Origin: Lachnospiraceae bacterium OF09-6
GTDB taxonomy: Bacteria > Bacillota > Clostridia > Lachnospirales > Lachnospiraceae
NCBI GenBank assembly: GCA_003435055.1
Contig: QUMM01000001.1
Coordinates: 124,001 to 188,000 of the forward strand
Direction: 5' to 3'
DNA length: 64,000 nucleotides
Shown: positions 54,254 through 62,371 of the stretch, piece after piece
Numbering within the stretch: the first letter of the stretch is position 1
Layout: every line of letters begins with the position of its first letter
Notes under the pieces: model-generated
What the model was told of the DNA's origin: nothing
Database searches by the model: none
The model's input: only the letters and a program-made list of their open reading frames with translations
Translations under genes and position numbers: made by a program

Positions 54254-54814
54254 TTATTTATTTTTTTCCGAAGGAAAAATTGCTTTGTTTACAAAGAAGA
54301 AAATCACCATGGATACTCCTCCGTTTAACACTGTAGTTCCGATATTGTAGATAAAATCCGGTACGAACATTCCTGCTATGGCCACCCATACACAATTGAT
54401 AGAATTTACAATACAGGTGATGATACAAAATGCCAGAAAATAAGCTCCGATCTGTTTTGCCAGATTGCCTTTGCTGCGAAATACCACATTTCTCTGTAAT
54501 GGAAAATTCAGACATTCCCCAACTAACATAGCAATCATATAAGCACAGAAATACGGAAGTCCACCATGAGCTGCATCATACCCCAGAATATTCCATTTAA
54601 AAGTTTCTCCAAAGAGTGTCACCGGAATACCCGGCCATCCAAAATCTACTACAGGAAGTCCTGCAAATGCCTTTGGCAGAAACTGTAATAAAACGTATTT
54701 AAATACTGTGATCAGATTGCTGACAATCACAAACAACCCGCCTTCCCGAATCCATCGAGCGGCTATCGGATGCTTCTCGTCAAAACTCTGCCACCATTTC
54801 GCTAACCTGTTCAT
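54254..54814 (-). CDS. GtrA-like membrane protein
   Basis: A 186-residue membrane protein with four helices (FVIVSNLITVFKYVLLQF; YFCAYMIAMLVGECLNF; AYFLAFCIITCIVNSI; GGVSMVIFFFVNKAIF) and the motif NFPLQRNVVFRS between helices 2 and 3, as in GtrA proteins that flip polyprenyl-phosphate sugars. It is cotranscribed with two GH3 enzymes (one-base gap), so a link to cell-surface or imported glycans is possible. Confidence 0.82.
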   Translation of the reverse strand: MNRLAKWWQSFDEKHPIAARWIREGGLFVIVSNLITVFKYVLLQFLPKAFAGLPVVDFGWPGIPVTLFGETFKWNILGYDAAHGGLPYFCAYMIAMLVGECLNFPLQRNVVFRSKGNLAKQIGAYFLAFCIITCIVNSINCVWVAIAGMFVPDFIYNIGTTVLNGGVSMVIFFFVNKAIFPSEKNK

Positions 54815-54815
54815 G

Positions 54816-57251
54816 TTATTTTTCTGCTCCTGTCTGTTTCAGTTTTTTCTCATAGGCTTTGTTTGCCTTGGCATTGACAAAATATCCTTTCATAACCTGT
54901 CCAAGCCCTCTGAAGAAATGACCATTCACTGCTGTCACCATACCATCTACCATATCCCGGCTGACTGCTCCCGCAGTCATTTTCGCAATTCCACGAAATG
55001 GCATATTATAAATAAACAGAATGTTCAGATCTGGTTTTCCTTTTGCTTCGCTTTTGTTCTTCATACTTGTTAAAATACGATAGATCAGACGGGCAATCGG
55101 ACTTTTTGCATAATAAAGCTGACAGATCGCATCATTCTTATTCAGACTTCCGCTCCACTTGCCGGAAGGAATTTCATGTCCCAGAAGTTTTGCAAATTCA
55201 CTGTCTGTAACATTCTGTATATCAGCGTTATAATAGGATGGAAGCATTTCTTTCTGATAAACATCTGGGATTTCTGCTGTACTTCCTGCACGGTGTACAG
55301 TTATGGTTTCATGAATTGCTTCACAGTTTTCTCCCACTGCCACCAGATATTCTCCTTCTTCGATTTCCCAGCCTCCGGTTTTGTCATTCCAATAACGGAA
55401 TGTTTTATCATCAAATGCAATGGATACGGTTCTACTCTCTCCCGCTTTCAAAAATACTTTTGTAAAACCTTTCAACTCCTTTTCCGGACGGAATACCTTT
55501 GCCTTTGGAAGCGATACATACATCTGTACTACAGCTGCGCCATCTGCATCTCCTGTGTTTGTCACTTTTACAGAAATTCCATTTTCTTCTTCTTTCAAAT
55601 CCGAAAAAGCAAACGTTGTATATGACAATCCATAACCAAACGGGTATCTCACTGGTTTCTTTGCCGTATCGTAATAACGATATCCAACATAGATTCCTTC
55701 CCGGTACTGCGCAGTTCTCTCTTCACTTGGGAAATAATGATAAGCCGGGGTATCTTCATAACTAAGAGGATAAGTTTCATTTAAATGACCGGATGGATTG
55801 ACGCGCCCGGTCAGTACATTGAACATCGCAGATGCACTGGCCTGTCCTCCCAAATATCCATGCACAATTGCAGTCAGATTCTTTTCCCATGTCATCTCCG
55901 TTGCAGAACCGGCGCTTAAGATTCCAATCACCGGTTTGCCACACTGAAAAAGTTTTTCCAGTAAATTAATCTGATTCTGTGGGATCTTCATATGTGCACG
56001 ATCCAGTCCTTCTGATTCACTCAGTTCGTCCAGTCCAAAACAATACAAAATCACATCACTCTGACTGGCCACATGAAGTGCTTCCTGTTCCAGTGCTGTA
56101 TCATTTTCACCGGTACGCCGATAACCACGACACTTTCCTGTCAGCTGCAAATCATAATGCATGATCTCGCTTTCCATGGTCTCCAGTCTGGTCGGATTCA
56201 CCATAGATGAACCGGCTCCCTGATATCTTGGTTCAAAGGCAAAATCTCCGATCAATGCAACTTTTGTTCCTGCTTTTAAAGGAAGAACCTGTTTCTCATT
56301 TTTCAAAAGTACAATGCTCTCTTCTGCTGCTTCTCTGGCTATTTCATGATGTTTTTCCTGATCAAATTCTGCGCCTCGCTTCTGAGCGGAAAGTCCCAGA
56401 ATTGCCTCCAGAAGATCGTCCACACATTGATCCAGTTCATCCATCGACAGTTTTTTTGACTCAACAGCTTCCAGAAGTTCTCTGGCTGAATCCAGTCCCG
56501 GTGCAGGCATTTCCAGGTTCGAACGACAGGCTACACCTTTTGCATGATCATTGCTTGCACCCCAGTCTGTAACCACAATACCTTCAAATCCCCATTCTTT
56601 TCGCAGAATATCCAAAAGCAAATGCGGATTCTCATTCGCATAGGTTCCGTTGACCTCATTATAACTGGACATAATCGCCTTTGCTTTTCCTTCTTTTATG
56701 GCAATTTCAAATCCTGTCAGGTAAATTTCTCTTAATGTTCTCTCATCCAGTACAGAATCCATGGCCATACGGCGCAATTCCTGACTGTTTACCGCAAAAT
56801 GCTTCGGGCAGGCATAAACGCCCTGACTTTGTATACCTCTGACGTAGGACGCTGCCATTTTTCCTGCCAGATAAGGATCCTCAGAAAAATACTCAAAATT
56901 CCTTCCGCATAAAGGACTTCTCTTAATATTCAATCCCGGTCCCAAAAGAACATCTACCTTCTGCGCTGCTGCTTCTTCTCCCAGCGCAGATCCCAGCTTT
57001 TCTCCCAGTTCCGTATTCCAGCTATTTGCAATTGTCGCTGCGGTCGGGAAACAGGTTGCCGGCAGCGAAGCATTGAGACCAAGATGGTCTCCTTCGCCCG
57101 CCTGTCTGCGCAGTCCATGAGGACCGTCTGAGCAGAAGATTGCCGGTATCTGCAGTCTTGGAATCTCCATGGTCTGCCAGACTGTTTTCCCACTCAAGAT
57201 AGCTGCTTTTTCTTCCAGTGTCATCTTTGATGTCAGATCCTGATGTTTCAT
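54816..57251 (-). CDS. Glycoside hydrolase family 3, cytoplasmic
   Basis: An 811-residue GH3 enzyme (beta-glucosidase or related exo-glycosidase) in normal domain order. The TIM barrel (FCSDGPHGLR, KHFAVNSQE, and the nucleophile Asp in VVTDWGASND) is followed by the alpha/beta sandwich from IVLLKNEKQVLPL and the fibronectin-like domain (GFTKVFLKAGESRTV). After the usual end near residue 690, an extra 120 residues (YYNADIQNVTDSEFAKLLG..., rich in basic helices) are appended. There is no signal peptide. It lies 14 bases after the permuted GH3 gene in one operon. Confidence 0.92.
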   Translation of the reverse strand: MKHQDLTSKMTLEEKAAILSGKTVWQTMEIPRLQIPAIFCSDGPHGLRRQAGEGDHLGLNASLPATCFPTAATIANSWNTELGEKLGSALGEEAAAQKVDVLLGPGLNIKRSPLCGRNFEYFSEDPYLAGKMAASYVRGIQSQGVYACPKHFAVNSQELRRMAMDSVLDERTLREIYLTGFEIAIKEGKAKAIMSSYNEVNGTYANENPHLLLDILRKEWGFEGIVVTDWGASNDHAKGVACRSNLEMPAPGLDSARELLEAVESKKLSMDELDQCVDDLLEAILGLSAQKRGAEFDQEKHHEIAREAAEESIVLLKNEKQVLPLKAGTKVALIGDFAFEPRYQGAGSSMVNPTRLETMESEIMHYDLQLTGKCRGYRRTGENDTALEQEALHVASQSDVILYCFGLDELSESEGLDRAHMKIPQNQINLLEKLFQCGKPVIGILSAGSATEMTWEKNLTAIVHGYLGGQASASAMFNVLTGRVNPSGHLNETYPLSYEDTPAYHYFPSEERTAQYREGIYVGYRYYDTAKKPVRYPFGYGLSYTTFAFSDLKEEENGISVKVTNTGDADGAAVVQMYVSLPKAKVFRPEKELKGFTKVFLKAGESRTVSIAFDDKTFRYWNDKTGGWEIEEGEYLVAVGENCEAIHETITVHRAGSTAEIPDVYQKEMLPSYYNADIQNVTDSEFAKLLGHEIPSGKWSGSLNKNDAICQLYYAKSPIARLIYRILTSMKNKSEAKGKPDLNILFIYNMPFRGIAKMTAGAVSRDMVDGMVTAVNGHFFRGLGQVMKGYFVNAKANKAYEKKLKQTGAEK

Positions 57252-57265
57252 TATCCTGCCTTTCT

Positions 57266-60160
57266 TTATTCTGTTACCGTTGTATTCGCTGCTTTTCTTT
57301 TCTTATATTTCTTTAATGTCAGTACCTCCAGCGCAATCAGACACACGCCAAGAACTACATCAATACCGATCATCAGCTTCTGCCAGTCTGGCATACCGGT
57401 ATTTAAGTTTTCTGCATCATACGCTCTGCTGTTTACAGTAGTGTACAAAATATTCTTTGCTGCCTGACGCATTGCTTTTACTGAAGTGGCACTTGTAGTA
57501 TCACTTACGTGATTGGTTTCTGTATCATATGCCACTAACATACAGTCATTACCATTTCTGATAAAACGATCTGAATCCTGATAACCGTATACTCCATAAT
57601 AATCAGTCAGTACAAAACCTCTGAAGCCCCATTCGTCACGAAGGATATTGTTAAGCATTGTACTGTCTGCCTGTGCCGGTGTCGTGCCATAGAAATTAAA
57701 TGCCGTCATCACAGCTTTTGCATCACTGTCTTTTACACACATTTCAAACGGTTTCAGATAAATTTCACGGGCTGACTGTTCATTAAACCAGGTACACAAC
57801 TGATTGGTACGGTTGGTTTCCTGATCATTTAATGCAAAATGTTTGATATAAGCATATACTCCTTTTGTTGCTGCACCTGCTACTGCATTTTCTGCAATGG
57901 CACCGGAAAGCAGTGGATCTTCAGAATAATATTCAAAATTACGTCCGGCAAATGCGCTTCTGTGAATATTCATAGCCGGTGCATACCATCCGGATACGCC
58001 CATCTGATCTGCCATTTCACCGATACTGGTTCCAAATGCAGTGGCAAAGTCCACATTCCATGTGTTGGCAATCATTACTCCTGCCGGGAATCCAATGGAT
58101 CCTTTTCCGGTAAAGTTATTATTAATGGACGCCGGTCCGTCACAGTCTACCGTCTGTACCTTTCCGATCTCTTTTACAGGTGCTGTCTGATATCCGCCAA
58201 GTGCAATCAGCGTATCCATATCACTTACCGTCAATTCATCCAGCAGTTCATCCCATTTGGCATCCTCATAATCCAGACCACGAAGATCAGCCAGCTTCAC
58301 GCCATTTTTGGCTCCGGTTGTCGGCATCTCATCCGCATCATTGTTTTCTGCTTCCGGATCATAATTACTATTGTTAAAAAATGTTGCTTTGTCTTCCTCA
58401 GACATTGTATCATTCGTCGGTGCTGCTGTTGCATCTTCATAATTTGCAAAATGATCTGCACGTGAAAGATAAGTAATTTCTCCCCTTGCTGCATCCAGCT
58501 GGTTTGTTGCTGCCACCTGATCTGTACTGCGGGCATTTTCATCGTATACCGTTGTTTTCTCTACTTTATAAGACTTTTCATCAATAATGGTATGAGAATC
58601 ACTGCGAAGTGAAATCTTGTATTCTCCCTCTTCCAGCACATATGCTTTTGCATTCTGATCGTCATAGGATGCCATATCTTCTACATCAAAATCAATGGTC
58701 AGAGTTTCACTTGCTCCCGGTTCCAGCATCTGAGTCTTGGCAAATCCGATCAGATTACAAGATGCTTTTTCAATTCCGCCATTGGTGTATGGTGGATTAT
58801 AGTACACTTCTGCCACATCTTTACCGGCTGTATCTCCTGTATTTGTAACAGTTACTTTTACAGTAATTTTACCATTTTCTTCTGCTACACTATCCAGTGT
58901 CTGCGCAAAGGTTGTATAAGAAAGTCCGTATCCAAACGGATAGGTCACCATCTCATCATAATCTATCAGACCTTCTTCTGCTGCTGTTTCCCAGAAACGG
59001 TATCCTACATAAATTCCATCTGTGTAGTTCACAAATTTGGGATTCACACCATCCACGGCGAATTCATTCATATTGTCATACTCAAAATCCCCAAAATTGT
59101 TAAATGTAGGTGTTTTTGTCAAGTCTGCCACAAACGTGTCACTGGTTTTTCCGGATGGATTTACTTCACCGTTTAAAATTTTTCCAAGAGAATTAAAACC
59201 GGACTGACCTGTTCCAGGACACCATACCACACTCTTAATCTGTTCATAATCTGATACAAATCCCAGTTCCATAGTATTTGCCGCATTTACAACCAGAATG
59301 ATATTATCATAATCTTCTGCTACACGATCCAGCATAGCCTGTTCTCTGTTTGAGAGTTCCAGATAATGCTTGGATGCATCCAGATCATCTTTATTTTCGC
59401 TATAACGAAGTCCGGAAGAACCAAATGTTCCGCCATCCTGGAAATTATCTTCCACATTTGGATCCAGGCTGGTTGGAAGATCGGCACCTTCTCCGCCTGA
59501 ACGCGCAATCACTACCATTGCTGTATCTGAATACTCTTTCGCAGATTCAAATATACCTGCATTATCATATTCCTCCATAGACGGTTCCGGAATTGTCCAG
59601 TCCTGTCCCCACATACCTACCGTAGGACGTGTAGAACGATACTCTTCATAAAACTTTACTAACTCCTGATTTACGTCAAAGCCTGCATTTTTCAGTCCTT
59701 CCAAAAGTGGAACTGTCGGATAAGCATCGGAAAGTCCACCTGAACCTGTACCACCATAAATTGGATTCGTGGATGACCAGCCAAATACATTCAGCTTTGT
59801 TCCCTGTGCCAGAGGCAGTGTATTGTCATGATTCTGCAGAAGCACAATCCCTTCTTCTGCGATATCTTCACATAGTTCTGTCGCAGCTGCTGAAGTTTCT
59901 TCACTAATGGAACCTTCTCCCATCGCCAGGGAAATCATGCTGTACATTGGTCCTGTACAGATCAGATTCACAATAACTACAACTGACAGTAACATTGCGA
60001 TCCAGCCCTGCGCGCGGAGCATTTTCTTTAATGGTTTATTCAGTTTGCTGACAGCGATCATTGCTATAATTATCACTGCAAAAATTATCCCAAGTGCAAT
60101 CAGATAATTCTTACAGGAATTCAGGACATTGATCACGTCATCGATGTTAATAGCTAACAT
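57266..60160 (-). CDS. Glycoside hydrolase family 3, domain-permuted and membrane-anchored
   Basis: A 964-residue GH3 protein in which the order is reversed. After two N-terminal membrane helices (about 18-36 and 52-76), the alpha/beta sandwich (EEGIVLLQNHDNTLPL, VFGWSSTNPIYGGTGSGG) and fibronectin-like domain come first. A Ser/Asp-rich linker follows (about 560-620), and the TIM barrel comes last (DCDGPASIN, KHFALNDQE, nucleophile Asp in VLTDYYGVYG). A further helix (GIDVVLGVCLIALEVL) and a basic tail close the protein, so the catalytic part is external and tethered at both ends. AAGGAGG precedes ATG 60160. Confidence 0.92.
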   Translation of the reverse strand: MLAINIDDVINVLNSCKNYLIALGIIFAVIIIAMIAVSKLNKPLKKMLRAQGWIAMLLSVVVIVNLICTGPMYSMISLAMGEGSISEETSAAATELCEDIAEEGIVLLQNHDNTLPLAQGTKLNVFGWSSTNPIYGGTGSGGLSDAYPTVPLLEGLKNAGFDVNQELVKFYEEYRSTRPTVGMWGQDWTIPEPSMEEYDNAGIFESAKEYSDTAMVVIARSGGEGADLPTSLDPNVEDNFQDGGTFGSSGLRYSENKDDLDASKHYLELSNREQAMLDRVAEDYDNIILVVNAANTMELGFVSDYEQIKSVVWCPGTGQSGFNSLGKILNGEVNPSGKTSDTFVADLTKTPTFNNFGDFEYDNMNEFAVDGVNPKFVNYTDGIYVGYRFWETAAEEGLIDYDEMVTYPFGYGLSYTTFAQTLDSVAEENGKITVKVTVTNTGDTAGKDVAEVYYNPPYTNGGIEKASCNLIGFAKTQMLEPGASETLTIDFDVEDMASYDDQNAKAYVLEEGEYKISLRSDSHTIIDEKSYKVEKTTVYDENARSTDQVAATNQLDAARGEITYLSRADHFANYEDATAAPTNDTMSEEDKATFFNNSNYDPEAENNDADEMPTTGAKNGVKLADLRGLDYEDAKWDELLDELTVSDMDTLIALGGYQTAPVKEIGKVQTVDCDGPASINNNFTGKGSIGFPAGVMIANTWNVDFATAFGTSIGEMADQMGVSGWYAPAMNIHRSAFAGRNFEYYSEDPLLSGAIAENAVAGAATKGVYAYIKHFALNDQETNRTNQLCTWFNEQSAREIYLKPFEMCVKDSDAKAVMTAFNFYGTTPAQADSTMLNNILRDEWGFRGFVLTDYYGVYGYQDSDRFIRNGNDCMLVAYDTETNHVSDTTSATSVKAMRQAAKNILYTTVNSRAYDAENLNTGMPDWQKLMIGIDVVLGVCLIALEVLTLKKYKKRKAANTTVTE

Positions 60161-60211
60161 TCATTTTCCTCCTTCTTAGAGATCCCTCTTCTTTTTTATG
60201 CATAAAACTGT

Positions 60212-60273
60212 ATCATATTTTTTTATTTTGTGCCGTTTGGGGCATGAAATGCATGATTTTTGCATGAAATGCA
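60212..60273 (-). promoter_or_regulatory. GH3 promoter with two LytTR-type direct repeats
   Basis: GCATGAAATGCA occurs twice (60242-60253 and 60262-60273) with a 20-base period, that is, on the same DNA face. Reading on the minus strand, the proximal copy abuts a poor -35 region (CCAAAC), and TATGAT (60217-60212) serves as -10. Two phased direct repeats just upstream of a weak -35 are the hallmark of LytTR activation, and a LytTR regulator is encoded 1.4 kb away. Confidence 0.65.
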
Positions 60274-60286
60274 AACAAAACTAAAA

Positions 60287-60333
60287 AAGAGACTTTTCCA
60301 GTCCTGCATCGTTCTGTCTGGAAAATGTCTCTT
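60287..60333 (-). terminator. Terminator after the histidine kinase gene
   Basis: AAGAGACATTTTCCAG and CTGGAAAAGTCTCTT pair with one bulge and are followed on the minus strand by TTTT. It separates the exporter/two-component operon from the GH3 promoter. Confidence 0.85.
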
Positions 60334-60356
60334 CTATTTAAGAATATCTGTCTTTT

Positions 60357-61664
60357 CTATGTCAGAGGAATGAGAATACTCAATTCAAACCAATTGTTCT
60401 TTACACCAAAATTCACACTTCCGTCGTACTTCTGTACTGCATAACAAATACTTTTGATCCCAAATCCGTGATTATCCTTATCTGCTTTACTGGTTGGCAA
60501 AATTCCGTGTTCATTCACTTCCACTTTTTCTTCACAATAATTCTCAACTTTAATAAATACAAAATTTTTCTTTGCTGATACCGTAAGATGAATCAGACGT
60601 TTTTCTTCTTCCGGAAGCAAAATAACACTCTCAATCGCATTATCCAACGCATTGCCAAAAATAGAACAGATATCTGTGACATGCATAAAATCCAGCAGTT
60701 TTCCGTCTGCTACGCAGGATATCTGTATCTTATTTCTTCGGCAATGAAAAATTTTAGCTGCAAGAATTGTATCCAGTACCTGATTGCCGGTCTTATTCAA
60801 ACTTTCAAATGCACTGATCTCTTCTTCCATGACGTCCAGCCAGTCTTTTCGCTTCTGCTCATCAGTTTCTGCGCGGAGTCCTGCAATTTGATGTTTCAGA
60901 TCATGATACTTCATATGAATCAGATCCAGACTGTCCTGATAATTGCGGTACTGATCGTACTGGCTGCGCAATAACAAATTGATAGATGCCAGTTCCTTTT
61001 CAGCCGTATATTCACAAATTCTGCTCTGATAAGCATGCAGTACTGCTATTCCCACCAGATCCACTAATGTTCGGATATTAAAAATATCCCGTAAAATAGA
61101 TGCGGAAAACGGTGATTCCACTGACAGATAGCTGAGATTGCTGAATGCAAAAATCAATGCTGCAATTCCCACTGCAAATCCGGTTTCTTTCCATGTCACC
61201 TGCTTCAATATACCAGCTGTTATCAATGGTTTTTCCAGATAATACATCACCAGAATACAGAGCACATAAACAGCAGTCAGCAACAGACCTCTTGCTAGTA
61301 TATTCTGCCCAAACAGCCATTTCCACCCAAAGGAACACAACTGCCATTCCAATGAAGCCATAAATTCTGCCAAAATAAATGCTCTGGCACAGCAATACCC
61401 GGTTTCCCGGATCGTAAGCTGTCCTGCAAGACAAATATAGCCAAACATGAGTCCTACTGCCACTACCATACAGGGAATCCACAGATACACCGCCACGTTA
61501 TCGGTACTTACGAGGAATCCAGTCTGGACAATCAGAAAAATTCCTGCCAAAAGAATGTTCTTCTTCTCTTTTTTGATCCCTCCGATCAGATTCACATACA
61601 ACAGACAGGCTGACCATTCTGCAAGTGCTGTATAATATCTTGGAATATCCTGTACTACATTCAT
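60357..61664 (-). CDS. AgrC-like sensor histidine kinase
   Basis: A 435-residue kinase with six hydrophobic segments in residues 1-205, then the phospho-acceptor helix with HMKYHDLKHQIAGLR, and a GHKL ATP domain (GNALDNAIESV, KADKDNHGFGIKSI). This is the layout of peptide-sensing AgrC/ComD kinases. The start is taken at ATG 61664; GTG 61673 is also open. The gene follows the response regulator directly. Confidence 0.88.
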   Translation of the reverse strand: MNVVQDIPRYYTALAEWSACLLYVNLIGGIKKEKKNILLAGIFLIVQTGFLVSTDNVAVYLWIPCMVVAVGLMFGYICLAGQLTIRETGYCCARAFILAEFMASLEWQLCSFGWKWLFGQNILARGLLLTAVYVLCILVMYYLEKPLITAGILKQVTWKETGFAVGIAALIFAFSNLSYLSVESPFSASILRDIFNIRTLVDLVGIAVLHAYQSRICEYTAEKELASINLLLRSQYDQYRNYQDSLDLIHMKYHDLKHQIAGLRAETDEQKRKDWLDVMEEEISAFESLNKTGNQVLDTILAAKIFHCRRNKIQISCVADGKLLDFMHVTDICSIFGNALDNAIESVILLPEEEKRLIHLTVSAKKNFVFIKVENYCEEKVEVNEHGILPTSKADKDNHGFGIKSICYAVQKYDGSVNFGVKNNWFELSILIPLT

Positions 61665-61669
61665 TGCTA

Positions 61670-62371
61670 TCACTCATCCATATACTGTATTAACAGTTCC
61701 ATAAATTCCTTTTTCCGGCTTCGACTGACAGGAACCCGCTCACCTTCAATGATACAATCACTGCCGCTGATTCCATCTACCCGCTTCATATTTACAAGAA
61801 AGCCTTTTCCACACCGAAAAAATCCATAAGGTTTCATTGTCGCTTCCAGTTCTTTCAAAGCCGTTCTGGATAAATACTTTCCAGATTCCATCCGATAGAT
61901 CACGTTGTGCCCTACACTTTCAATGTAAAGAATCTCTGCCACATTCAGCTTCTTAACCCCATCTTCTACCGGGACTTTAAGAAATACCTCTGTCTTTTTC
62001 TGTATTCTTCCAATTGCCTTATCCAGCTTTTGTGAAAAAGCAAAATATTCCACCGGTTTCACCACATAATCCATTGCATCCACTTCGTACCCGCGCACTG
62101 CATATTGAATCATATTGGTAATAAACATCAGCACCACTTCAGAATCCAGTTCCCGTATTTTCTCTGCAGCCGTCATACCATCCATAAAACGCATCTGGAT
62201 ATCCAGAAGAATGATATCATACTCCCCTTTGTAACCGGATACAATGTCTTCTCCGTCCTGAAACCATGTTACTTTTATCTGTTTTTTTCGTTCTTCTGCA
62301 TATTTACTGATGTAATTCTGAAGCTGCTCTGCATATAATTCTTCATCTTCCACCACTGCAATCCGAATCAT
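61670..62371 (-). CDS. LytTR-family response regulator
   Basis: A 233-residue regulator: receiver domain with phospho-acceptor Asp in IILLDIQMRFMDG and the acidic pair VVEDEE, then a LytTR DNA-binding domain (LYIESVGHNVIYRMESGKYLS, GKGFLVNMKRVDGI). ATG 62371 has GGAGAG upstream and overlaps the ABC exporter end by 29 bases. It is the natural activator for the repeats upstream of the GH3 operon. Confidence 0.92.
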   Translation of the reverse strand: MIRIAVVEDEELYAEQLQNYISKYAEERKKQIKVTWFQDGEDIVSGYKGEYDIILLDIQMRFMDGMTAAEKIRELDSEVVLMFITNMIQYAVRGYEVDAMDYVVKPVEYFAFSQKLDKAIGRIQKKTEVFLKVPVEDGVKKLNVAEILYIESVGHNVIYRMESGKYLSRTALKELEATMKPYGFFRCGKGFLVNMKRVDGISGSDCIIEGERVPVSRSRKKEFMELLIQYMDE

